This document shows, piece by piece, positions 47,856 to 57,428 of a stretch of 64,000 bases of DNA (the stretch's first letter is position 1; every line of letters starts with the position of its first letter). This DNA comes from Leishmania mexicana MHOM/GT/2001/U1103 (lineage: Eukaryota > Euglenozoa > Kinetoplastea > Trypanosomatida > Trypanosomatidae): positions 371,001 to 435,000 of the forward strand of contig NC_018333.1 of NCBI RefSeq assembly GCF_000234665.1, given 5' to 3'. The position numbers were made by a program, and so were the translations under genes. The notes under the pieces are model-generated. The model was not told the DNA's origin, ran no database searches, and saw only the letters and a program-made list of their open reading frames with translations.

Positions 47856-48911
47856 ATGCGTGACGGGCATCTTGCACCGACTGCAACCGCGAGCATTAAC
47901 GCGCAGTTCAGCGTGTACTGCCTAGAGAAGCCAAAGCAGGACGTGAGCGACGGCGACGCAGCAGTGCCTGCGTGCGAATCAGCACCGACCTCGCCACCGT
48001 CAAAGGCGGATCTTGCAGCACCCCTTTCCTACCTCGATGTGGTGCAGCAGCTCGACGGCGATGGTGAGTGGTCCTTCGCACCCTACCCTCGGTGCAGTCG
48101 TGGGCAGCTGCTGCAGGTGCACGCCTACTGGGTGGCCGTTCAGAATGCGGCAGCGCCTGAGACGCGGAAGCCAAGCACGCTGAAGGCCAGCGACGGAGCG
48201 TCTGAGGTGCACAAGAGCGAGGTGAGTGCTTCGATCAGAAGTGCGGAGGAGGCGACTACAGCACCAAGGTGTTCGTGTGACAGGGATGACGGGTGCTCGG
48301 CGAGCTCGTGTCCGAGTGCCGACGCGCTACGGCTTGCCTGTGTTGTTGGCGTCGTGTGGGTGCGTTTATCAGCGAGAACTCCTTCCACTTATTCTTTGGT
48401 GAGTCGTCGAACACCGCACAGCGGCCAAGTCAGCGCTGGCAGCGCGACCACGGGCTCACCATGTGTAGGCCTGTGCCACCCTTCTGTGGAGGGTTACATT
48501 CAAGTTGTCGTGACCCACCCACACTACCGGCGTCGTGGGCTTGCCTCATGGCTGCTCACGCAATGCTTGGCGTGCACGGAGGCACCGGCGGGTGTGTTCG
48601 CCTCTGACCGGCGTGATGGTGTGGCATATGTGATTGAGCGCTGGCGCCTGCACACATTGGCTGCGACGCGGCGGACGGCAAAGCGGCTTCGCGATGATCG
48701 AGCGACCTGGGGGCGGCAGCAGGATCCCATACGACCCGGCCAGCACCGTCAAGATGCCAATCACTGGAAGTCAGAGGGAGAGTGCAGCGAGGCAGCGGTA
48801 GCTGCCACGCTTTCCATGTACCGTCGACTGGGATTCCATGAGCGGCGTTACCTTGCGCGCTACTACGCCGGTGAAAACGATGCCGTGGAGCTGATGAAGT
48901 TGTGCTTGTGA
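47856..48911 (+). CDS. GNAT-family N-acetyltransferase (Naa50/Naa60-like)
   Basis: This 351-aa protein has the acetyl-CoA-binding motif of the GNAT fold at about residues 210-235: IQVVVTHPHYRRRGLASWLL, in which R-R-x-G-x-A holds the pyrophosphate of CoA. The C-terminal motif (about 320-335, SMYRRLGFHERRYLARYYA) has the Y-x-x-x-G-F element that closes the fold and looks most like N-terminal protein acetyltransferases Naa50 and Naa60. The domain is interrupted by low-complexity inserts (about residues 100-160) and a linker before the last motif, making it twice the usual length. Acetyltransferase activity is likely; whether the substrate is a protein N-terminus, a lysine or a small molecule cannot be told. 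Confidence 0.8.
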   Translation: MRDGHLAPTATASINAQFSVYCLEKPKQDVSDGDAAVPACESAPTSPPSKADLAAPLSYLDVVQQLDGDGEWSFAPYPRCSRGQLLQVHAYWVAVQNAAAPETRKPSTLKASDGASEVHKSEVSASIRSAEEATTAPRCSCDRDDGCSASSCPSADALRLACVVGVVWVRLSARTPSTYSLVSRRTPHSGQVSAGSATTGSPCVGLCHPSVEGYIQVVVTHPHYRRRGLASWLLTQCLACTEAPAGVFASDRRDGVAYVIERWRLHTLAATRRTAKRLRDDRATWGRQQDPIRPGQHRQDANHWKSEGECSEAAVAATLSMYRRLGFHERRYLARYYAGENDAVELMKLCL

Positions 48912-50292
48912 CTTTTCCTGCTGTTTGCAACAGCTAGTGTGCCCACAGGCCGGTCGGCTCGACAGGAGGGGGAGGAGAAGGTGGCACACGTGATGGATGT
49001 GCGGCTCTCGCTCTGCACCAACGTACTTGTCGATCGACCGTGGCGGCATGTGCACTTCGCGGATGGCCCAAAGACTGACGGAGTTGCGAGAGCGAAGTGC
49101 GATGCCTCGAGCCATGGGGATGGTTTCTACTTGTGAGTGTGTCTTTGCTCTCATTTTGCCTTGGTGGGCATTGGCTGACCTCACGGCTGCTCTGCTCACG
49201 CGCGGTTGTCTCTGTGTGGGTGCGCGCGTACATTTTCACGAACCTTTCAGCTCATCCGGGTCACCGTTTGTTGCGTTGTGGACGAGAAGTAACCGACGGA
49301 CGAACGAAAGGGCACGCTCTCGACGTGGCAGCTTCGTGTCTGCTCTTCCCCTCTTCCCCTTATTTGCCACTGTGCTGGCGAGCTGTGCCAGCGTGCGTGC
49401 GCGTGCGCGTTCTTTTACTCGCTCGAGAGGCTCTGCGCACGGCTCTTGGTGCCGCTCCCGCGGCACTCTCTGTGCGTGTGCGTAACGTGAAGATGCACCG
49501 GGCGTTTTGCGCTTCAACCCTTCAAAAATCCTCTTCCCTTTTGCCGTGACGCTTTCGAGCATCTGGCTCTCTCTCTGCATCTAACTGTGTGTGTGTGCGT
49601 CTGTGTGACACCCCAATGCACTTGCACGCTCGCGCGCACGCACACAAGAAGAAGGCAGGCAGGCAGCTGCGCTTTCACGTTCGAAGCTGCACGAAGAGGA
49701 TGCGAGTGCGCGCGGCTGCGTATTCACTCTGGATTCTTATTTTTCGTTTCCTGGCTCTCTCGCCACGCATACACACACACACACACACACAGATACAGTG
49801 GGCGACTGGGCGTTACTTGTACCCTACCTCTCTCCCTCCCATACCCCCCGTCAATACATGCGCGCTTGCACTGCTGCCGGGTCTCGATAAACCCTTTGAA
49901 CACACATAGACGTGAAGCTCAGCTAAGAAAGCGCAGCGCCATTGACGGCCATCCTCCTCCTCAACGCGGCTTCGAGGAGGTCGCAGCCACACATACACAC
50001 ACACGCATACACGCAGGCAATCACGTGCAATCACGCAGAGCCATAAACCATTTCACCACTGCATAGAGGAACTTTATCACGTCGGCGTCTCTCTCTCTTG
50101 CGCGCGCGGACGGGTGCGTACAGACATACAGGAGGTGAAGCAACGCAACATCAACAACGGCAAACACTCAGAAAACAGCACACCTATACAGATTTAAGGG
50201 CACGCTTGCGAGGAGGGGCCACGTGGATCTCCACCCACCCACCCACGCCTACACCTACCTCGATCTCTATTTCTTCCTCTCACCGCCACAAA
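48912..50292. other. 1.4-kb spacer between GNAT and 1997-aa genes
   Basis: It contains a CA run (49771-49791), CT-rich tracts and a stretch of CA-rich sequence near 49990-50010. No gene is seen. Confidence 0.6.
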
Positions 50293-53200
50293 ATGCCGTT
50301 CCCTTCGGCGGCGTCCTTCACCCAGACAAAGTGGCTCGCCTTCTTTGCTGAGCTGACAGCCAAGCTGACGCACCACAATGCACTCGTCGTCATGGAAGGT
50401 GCTGAGTTGCTGAAGCGGCTGCTGCTGTCTCGCGTGTCGATTGCGGCGGTACTGCAACAAGGCGACCTGCTCCTGCGCCTGCTCGACGCGTGGCGAGGCT
50501 GCGTCCTCGCCGAACACCCGAGCAAGTTTCTGCATCACCAGGATGGGACTAACTCCGCCTTCCCGGCACCGCCACCACCGTCAGCTGCCGTCGTCCTCAA
50601 CGATGAGCTCAGCTTTGTCCTAGCCGAGTCCATATCGCAGTGCATCGACCTGATGGTCTCGCTCCACGCAGACGGCGACCCGTATTACAGTCTGCTGGTC
50701 TTGGCCCGCGCAGGCCCCATCCTGGAGGTGCTTGTTGATGTGATACGGATGGCGCCGCCGCAGATCTACGGCATCACGGCGAGTCTTCTGCAGCAACTGC
50801 TGGCACTCCCGCTGGGGCGTGACTCGGTCGGCAGCGCATGCGTCGGTGACGTTGCAGATGTGGCGCGCAGCGAGGGCACACAGCTGGACTTTGACAAAGC
50901 AACGCTAGCTCAGCTGAGGACGTCGATCCCGCTGCAGCAGCATGTCCGCTCCCTCGTGGAGGCAATCCGGGGGCACGGGGTGCTGCTGCAGCATGCCGCC
51001 GACACACTGGCCGAGCTGCTCGCGGAGCAGCAGGGACCTCGTCGGTTTGCTGCTATCGCTCTCTTTAACCAAGCCTCGAAGCGGCTTCGCAAGCATCAGC
51101 TTCGGCGCGGTCGTGCATCCTCCGCGGCGGCGTCTGTGTCAGGCGGTGACGCCACTCCTGGCATGCCGCCACACAGCCGCTGCGACGCGCGGGAGTCCAC
51201 TGTGGATGACTCCGAATTGAATGTCACCCTCACCGGTGCGGCGCCGGCGCACAGGCCGTCACCGTCGCCGTCAGCTGGTGCTGTTACGCCGTGCGCGCTC
51301 GATGATTTGGAGCGTGGTCTGCGATCACCCGCAAAGCACCGCCACGGCGGTGCAGCGGCGGTTCCGGATGAAGCAGAGGAAGCTGGTGGCGCTGTTGCTG
51401 CTGCTGCTGCTCGTGGTGGCGTCTCTCTTGCAGGGGATGCAGCGCGCTTTCCCTCGCCACCCGCCGCGAACCCTGCCGCGGATTCGGACAAGTCACCAGC
51501 GCCGCCCTCGCAGCTGCACGACATAAGCGCCATGGTGGATGCCGAGCCGCAGCGCCTCGCGTGTGCGGTGCCGCTAACCGTGGCTGAGGAGACACTGCGG
51601 CACCTCGCTTCGTCTCGCTCGCATGACGACTTCTTTTCCGCCTTTGACTGGCTCTGGTGCTTGACGGTCGCCGACGCGCCCGTTGTCGGCGCGGCACTGA
51701 CGCCGGAGATGCTTCGCCGCAGCCTAGGGCGATACCTGACGGCGGCCCCGCGGACCCGCCGCGATCGCATCCTCTTCACACTTCTGCTGCTCTGGATTGG
51801 CCATGTACATTCTGTAAGTGCTCTGCGCGCGGAGACGCATAGCTGCGTGCTGGAGGTGGCTGCCTCGGCGCTGCTGCCCATGCTGCGTACCGAGCTGGGC
51901 AAGGATGGCGAGCGAGCGTCGCCTGGACAAGTACGTAACAGCAGCAACCGCCAAGGGATTTCCTCGCTGACTGTCTCGGCCATCACGCCGACGAACACGA
52001 ACATCGCGGCCACTACGAGCGCTACGATGCTATCGACACAAGAGACAATGGCCCCCCTGGGCTACGGCGACATCGACGGTGGCCCGACCATGACCGGCCT
52101 TTCTCTCGACCCCTCCTCGTTCCGCCGTGGAGAGGGCCGCGACAGCGGCAGCTACCCAAGTGTGATCGGCTCCGCATTGCTCCCGTACGCCGCGGCCCGC
52201 AAGGCGCAGGAGGCGGCGGTGCTGCTGCGTCCCTCCATCGGGGTGATTTTGCTCTCATTTCTGCTGAACATCCACGCTGGCGCTGCAGTCCACGCACAGC
52301 GTGTGTGGGTCTCGCAGGGGCGTGTCCTTGAGGTGGCGCAGATGGCCGTCCGGCGTGCGCAGGGCTGCCGATCTGTTCTCCTCGACACCCCCACCAACAT
52401 CGATGGTGCCCTCTCGGATGAGGTCTATCTAGAATACGCGCTACGCTGCGTGCGGACTGACGCGACGACGGTGGCGGTGCTCGGGTGCCGGCTGGTGGCC
52501 GCTGTGCTGGGGGATGAACTGCGCTGGGGCGCGGCTGCGCGCGACAGCTCGACAGTGAAGCCCACACCGACGGAAAAGGCGCAGGCGGAGGGGAACGCCG
52601 CCGCCGCGTCGATCCAGGCGGAACTGGCGCTTGCTGCACAGTCGCTGATACCGCTGCTGGTCGACATGGCGGTCACCAACCCTGATGTTACGGCCGCGCA
52701 AGAGAGTGGGGCAGCTTCTCCGGTGCATCACGTGCCCTTGAATTTGCGCTGCTCAAGGTACACCTCTCTTGGCGAGTGCGCACTGGTAGCGCTGGACGCG
52801 TGTCTGCAGTATCACGCGCAAGCAGGTCATCTCCGCAGCCGCGGGGATGTTCCAATGAGCGCTTCGGGCTTCGCGATCGAGGACCTTGTTCGGGTTCTTC
52901 CGAGTCTCACGTGTGTTTCGCAGTGCAGCGTGCACCCCCCGGTGCGCGCGGTGCCGTATCGTCTTCTGTTGTACGTGAGTCAGCGCCTTGAGGAGGTGCT
53001 GGTAGTTCTTAGACACATGCCCTCGCTGGCCAGCGCAGCTGTTTCGTGCGTGTTGGACTACGGACCCCGCGCCGCACAGTGGGAGGCGGCAGCCGCTGCC
53101 GAGTGGCTGACGGTGCTGGTGGACTTGCTGATCGGCGCACAGACAGCGAACCAGACAGCAGCGCCCTCGTGCGAGGGGAAGCCGCCATCTCCGTTACAGC

Positions 53201-56200
53201 AGCGCCGTCGCCTGCCCACTGCGGCCGAGATGCTGAACGAGTACTTCCACTTCGATGACAGTCCCCTCTCTCGCAAGCTTCTGCCGACGATTGCGTCGGG
53301 AAGGCGGAGCACCAGCACTGGGAGCGCCTACGCGGTGAACGCACTGCTGCAGCTCGCCACGCACCTGCAGACCTACCTTCAGGCTCGACGTCGCCGCACG
53401 CCGCACGAGCGGCACCGCAAACCTCAGCAGTCATCACCATCATCGTTGTGCAGCGTGATGAGGGCGGCTGCCGCACTGGAGGAGGCAGTCACGCTTCCTC
53501 TCTGTCCAGCTGGTGCTCCGTCGTTAGCGGAGTGGGTGCTACTCCTACAGAGTATCACCGCGGATAACAGGCGTCTTACACGCATCTGCAGCGCCTTCAA
53601 GCACCCGATCGAGGGCGGCCACAGCGTACTTCGTCGGGACGGCGGTGGCGTCGCAAAGGATGCGTGCACGCGCGCCGTCACGGCGGCGGAGCAGATTGCG
53701 CTCCAGTACAACTTCACGGGAACGCTGTTCCGCGCTCTGGAGTCGCTGCTACGCGACGCTGCAGCTGAGGTGCAGTCAGTCTCGCTGAGCTCCTGGCTTC
53801 TCTGCGATGCCGTAGCAGCCGCATTGAAGCTGCCGACGCCGAGCGATGTGGCCTCTTTGCTGTCGGCGCGTTTCCAGGCAGCGCGCACGCCGGAGGCCGG
53901 GGACGGTGACGCGGTGCATCTGCCCCCGTCGTGGATTCTGTCGCCTGCGCTCGTGTTCAGCTACCAGGCTGCTATCCAGTGGGCTAGTCGCGTTGGCGCT
54001 TCCTGGCTGACGGGCTCGTACGGTTCCGCTGCGCAGGCTGAGGTCGGCGCCTCTAACGGGACTCGAGGGCACGGTGGTCTGCCCTTGAAACAGGGCTGCA
54101 CAGGACTGGTGGAGGACATCTGCGCTGGCGCCTTGCATGCCATGCAGGAGATGACGCCGTGTGTGTCGCAGCGCACGCGGTGCCTGGCGGCGACGCTTGT
54201 GTCCGCGGTCGTGGACGCGTGCCCAGTAGAGCAGCTCGGCGTGCTGGAAGCCCGCGGCGCCGCACTGTTTGCCGTGTCCGCCACGCTGCGGCGTCTCCCC
54301 TGTGTGAGCGGCCTTCAGTGTCGTCTGCTGCGCCGCGTGCGAAGTGCAGCCGTGCACGCGGCCACCTCCGGCGACGGATGGCTGGAGGAGAGCCTCACCT
54401 CCCTCAGACACGTCGTTGATCGTTTACAAGAGAGCGCGCAGCTGTCGCCGAGCTCGGCGAAGAACGGAGGCCACAGCTCCCACCGCCGGTTGTCTCGCCA
54501 GCCGCACGATGCCGCACAGGTTGTGAGAGAGCTGCAGCACTTCCAAGTACTGGTATCCTTGCTAACGGGTCTAGTTTCCTGCACCGGGGCGACCAGAGCG
54601 GACGGCGCCGCGCGCGCCTCCAGCCCAACGACAGAGGACGAGATGAGCAGCCCCACGCAACGGCAGCTACTGCTGACCGACGCCCAGCGGCAGGCTCTGT
54701 GCGCCGCTCTGTGTGACGCGCTGCGTGTCCACCAGCTGCAGCCCACCGTCGTGCTCGCGCTGCGAAGCATGGCCGACACCCACGAGGGCCGCCGCTGCAT
54801 CCTCACGGAGATTGCCAGCACGGGCGATCCGCTGGGCCGCACTTTGTTTGGCCGCCTCCTGGCGCTGACGCTTCATATGCCGAATCGATGGGTCAGAGCG
54901 GACTCTGCGACCGGGACCAGGTTGAGCAGCCGCGCCTTTTCACCGACATCAACGCCGCAAGATCGCCACCGCGGCCTCCGGTCTTCGCCTTCGCAGCAGC
55001 GCTCACCTTCCATCACCGGCGCAGGCGCCACGGCTGCCTCTTCGGCATCTCTGCCGTTGCGCTCCCCTCCCCGCGACGAGACCCCGCAGCGCGCCGACCG
55101 CGACATCGTTTGTGTTGTGGGCTGCGACGTGTGCACAATGCTGTGTGGATCGCGGTTGCAGGAGGGTGTCGAGGGCGCTACACCCCTTTCAGATGCTGGG
55201 TCATCCTCTGCGCCGACAAGTACCGTCTTCCTCTCCGCGTTCGTAAAGCATCGCGGCGTGGAGTTCCTCGCACGTGCGGTGGTGGAAAGTGATCGCGAGC
55301 TGCGGCGCCACGGGCGCGATCTCGCTGTGCCGCTGCACTGGCTGCGCCTTGTGGCAGCGCTTTCATTGCACCTCTCCATCGCCAAGTCGCTTGTGCAGCA
55401 GTGCGACTTCTTCAGCGTCCTAACGGAGCTTGCCGGAACACCAGCGTCTTCGTTGCACGCCCCAGCAGCCACTCTTGCCCTCCTCGCTATTCGCAACGTG
55501 TGCTTTGCCGACGGGCTGAAATCGACGCTCTGCCAGGACGCGCGGGTGTTGTTGACGCTGAAGGCGGCCGGCATGGGGCTCACGGCAGTAAGCCAGCTGA
55601 TCGAGTGGCGTCCGCAGCCCTCGCCGCCGCCGAACTCAAAGCGGCCACTCCCCGCAGCTCGACCAACAATGACGGGCGGCGCACCGCCTCTCACCTCTCG
55701 CGGTGGCGCTCGCCTGGAAGTGAAACTGCGGGAGGATGTCATCGATATGGAGAACAAGATGGAGGTCGACTGGGCGAAGCAGGCGTGCGTCTACGCTCGC
55801 GGCATGATGCGGCTGGGAGAGGCACCAGGGCCCAACATAGAAGCTCCTGCCTCCTGTGACGCAGCTGGAGACGTGGTGACAGCCGAGGGAAAATCGCCAA
55901 GCGCTGTGACGGGTGGAGCGGCCGGCGCGGACCACGTTGCGGCCGCACCCCTGCCGCGCCGCTTATTTGGCGACGTCACGAATCACTCTTGCGCTGCTGC
56001 TGTAGATGGCTCTCTGCTGGAGATCGATGCCGCTTTGAGTGGGGGTTCTCCTGCAAAGCCGGCCGAGGACAGCATGCTTCCGGTGCTGGTGGCAGCAACG
56101 GACTCAGAGGCACATCTCCGCCGCTATCTGGCAGCCACCGCCATCGCCTCGCTATGGTTTGACAACCAGCGGGGCCGCAGCGCCATCGCACGCGTGCTTA

Positions 56201-56286
56201 CCGCGACGCCGTGCTGGAGCATGGAGGACGTGCAAGCAGTAATCAAGGCCTCCGTTGCTCCCCCTACGGGCGCACAGGTGTCGTGA
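50293..56286 (+). CDS. 1997-aa alpha-helical protein, possible rotatin homologue
   Basis: This very long protein is mostly leucine- and alanine-rich helices, like an armadillo or HEAT solenoid, broken by Ser/Pro-rich linkers (about residues 280-430 and 1540-1600). The N-terminus (residues 10-60: FFAELTAKLTHHNALVVMEG, KRLLLSRVSI, LLRLLDAWRG) resembles the N-terminal armadillo-like repeat of rotatin. The C-terminus does too: LALLAIRNVCFADGLKSTL (about 1727-1745) and, near the end, a helix with AATAIASLWFDNQRGRSAI. Rotatin (Ana3 in flies) is a centriole and basal-body protein of similar length. If right, this would be a basal-body component; the middle is too divergent to judge by eye. The start is the first ATG; the frame is open upstream without ATG. 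Confidence 0.7.
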   Translation: MPFPSAASFTQTKWLAFFAELTAKLTHHNALVVMEGAELLKRLLLSRVSIAAVLQQGDLLLRLLDAWRGCVLAEHPSKFLHHQDGTNSAFPAPPPPSAAVVLNDELSFVLAESISQCIDLMVSLHADGDPYYSLLVLARAGPILEVLVDVIRMAPPQIYGITASLLQQLLALPLGRDSVGSACVGDVADVARSEGTQLDFDKATLAQLRTSIPLQQHVRSLVEAIRGHGVLLQHAADTLAELLAEQQGPRRFAAIALFNQASKRLRKHQLRRGRASSAAASVSGGDATPGMPPHSRCDARESTVDDSELNVTLTGAAPAHRPSPSPSAGAVTPCALDDLERGLRSPAKHRHGGAAAVPDEAEEAGGAVAAAAARGGVSLAGDAARFPSPPAANPAADSDKSPAPPSQLHDISAMVDAEPQRLACAVPLTVAEETLRHLASSRSHDDFFSAFDWLWCLTVADAPVVGAALTPEMLRRSLGRYLTAAPRTRRDRILFTLLLLWIGHVHSVSALRAETHSCVLEVAASALLPMLRTELGKDGERASPGQVRNSSNRQGISSLTVSAITPTNTNIAATTSATMLSTQETMAPLGYGDIDGGPTMTGLSLDPSSFRRGEGRDSGSYPSVIGSALLPYAAARKAQEAAVLLRPSIGVILLSFLLNIHAGAAVHAQRVWVSQGRVLEVAQMAVRRAQGCRSVLLDTPTNIDGALSDEVYLEYALRCVRTDATTVAVLGCRLVAAVLGDELRWGAAARDSSTVKPTPTEKAQAEGNAAAASIQAELALAAQSLIPLLVDMAVTNPDVTAAQESGAASPVHHVPLNLRCSRYTSLGECALVALDACLQYHAQAGHLRSRGDVPMSASGFAIEDLVRVLPSLTCVSQCSVHPPVRAVPYRLLLYVSQRLEEVLVVLRHMPSLASAAVSCVLDYGPRAAQWEAAAAAEWLTVLVDLLIGAQTANQTAAPSCEGKPPSPLQQRRRLPTAAEMLNEYFHFDDSPLSRKLLPTIASGRRSTSTGSAYAVNALLQLATHLQTYLQARRRRTPHERHRKPQQSSPSSLCSVMRAAAALEEAVTLPLCPAGAPSLAEWVLLLQSITADNRRLTRICSAFKHPIEGGHSVLRRDGGGVAKDACTRAVTAAEQIALQYNFTGTLFRALESLLRDAAAEVQSVSLSSWLLCDAVAAALKLPTPSDVASLLSARFQAARTPEAGDGDAVHLPPSWILSPALVFSYQAAIQWASRVGASWLTGSYGSAAQAEVGASNGTRGHGGLPLKQGCTGLVEDICAGALHAMQEMTPCVSQRTRCLAATLVSAVVDACPVEQLGVLEARGAALFAVSATLRRLPCVSGLQCRLLRRVRSAAVHAATSGDGWLEESLTSLRHVVDRLQESAQLSPSSAKNGGHSSHRRLSRQPHDAAQVVRELQHFQVLVSLLTGLVSCTGATRADGAARASSPTTEDEMSSPTQRQLLLTDAQRQALCAALCDALRVHQLQPTVVLALRSMADTHEGRRCILTEIASTGDPLGRTLFGRLLALTLHMPNRWVRADSATGTRLSSRAFSPTSTPQDRHRGLRSSPSQQRSPSITGAGATAASSASLPLRSPPRDETPQRADRDIVCVVGCDVCTMLCGSRLQEGVEGATPLSDAGSSSAPTSTVFLSAFVKHRGVEFLARAVVESDRELRRHGRDLAVPLHWLRLVAALSLHLSIAKSLVQQCDFFSVLTELAGTPASSLHAPAATLALLAIRNVCFADGLKSTLCQDARVLLTLKAAGMGLTAVSQLIEWRPQPSPPPNSKRPLPAARPTMTGGAPPLTSRGGARLEVKLREDVIDMENKMEVDWAKQACVYARGMMRLGEAPGPNIEAPASCDAAGDVVTAEGKSPSAVTGGAAGADHVAAAPLPRRLFGDVTNHSCAAAVDGSLLEIDAALSGGSPAKPAEDSMLPVLVAATDSEAHLRRYLAATAIASLWFDNQRGRSAIARVLTATPCWSMEDVQAVIKASVAPPTGAQVS

Positions 56287-57428
56287 GTTGCGCTCTAAGA
56301 GACGGAGGCGGGCGATTTTCGAATCAGAGGTGGGTGTCGGTGGTCGGTGGTTGAGTCGATGCGCCCCACCATGTGACCTTCCACGCCCCAGCTGGCTCCC
56401 ACTCCCACGCCCTCACTCTCTGTGGACAGCGGTGACGGCACCGATCCCATTCTCAGACGAGGACGTGCGCATCGTTGTGCGCGGCTATCTGGTGCTGCGC
56501 CGCTGTCCTTTCCCTTGTGTGTATGTGTGTGTGGCCGCGCTTATTGAATGCTCGGTATAGACGCCCACGCACGCAGCGACGGACGTTACAGTTTTTGGCA
56601 CCCCCATCTCCGTCGCCCTGTATGATGACACAACAGATGTCTCTTGTATTACCTTGTCGTCGACCTTCCTCCGTCGGGATCTCGCATGTGCCCCGCCCCG
56701 CCCTCTCCTGCTGGACCTCATCTTCTCACATGGTTTACGCGCCCGTGCGTGTGCGTTGGGAGGAAGGGGAGGGGAGGCGAGGCGAGAGTGATCTGCACGC
56801 GGCTGCCGAGAGACCGCATACGCGGGCCTTTCAATCCCTGCCGTGACCGCTGCCAGTACTGCGAGATTCAGTGTACCTTCGACCACGCGATTGGTCCCCA
56901 CCACCTCCCCTCCCCTCCAAAACAACAGAAAAAAACGATTCGATCAAAATCTGCGCGCGCCTTCCTTCAACGCCGCGAATCATCCTCAGGAGCGCGCTTG
57001 CTCGACCCGGCAGCCTCTTGGTGTGTCTCACGGTGATGCTCTCCACCCCCTCCACTGAGGAACAGACGGACGAGGGCGTAGGAGAAGGGTGTGGCAATCC
57101 TCCTTGCATCCTTGCTCCACGTCAGACATAACCTGGGAACGCCATGTTCTCTGTGCATGCACAGGCACCTTCTTTCAGACTGACGCGCCTTCCTCCGTCT
57201 TCGTCTCATCTCTCTTCTGCTGCAGTCTGGGCCTGCGTGCCGGTGCGTGTCGGTGCAGGCGAACGTCTCCTTTTCCCCTCTCCCTTTATCTGACGCTATC
57301 GTCACCCCGGAGTCCATATCCCACCCCCCCTTCGCCCCACCAACGATTTCTCCATCCTGACGAACAGCGGAGCACATTGACCCGGCGCAGCGGCGCCTTT
57401 TTACCTTTTTTTTCGTTGTTATTCAACA
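56287..57428. other. 1.1-kb spacer between the 1997-aa and Hook-like genes
   Basis: It holds CT-rich tracts (57190-57235 and 57262-57290) and a T-rich tract at 57399-57423 immediately before the next ATG. AG sites at 57311-57312 and 57389-57390 are possible spliced-leader acceptors. No gene is seen. Confidence 0.6.
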
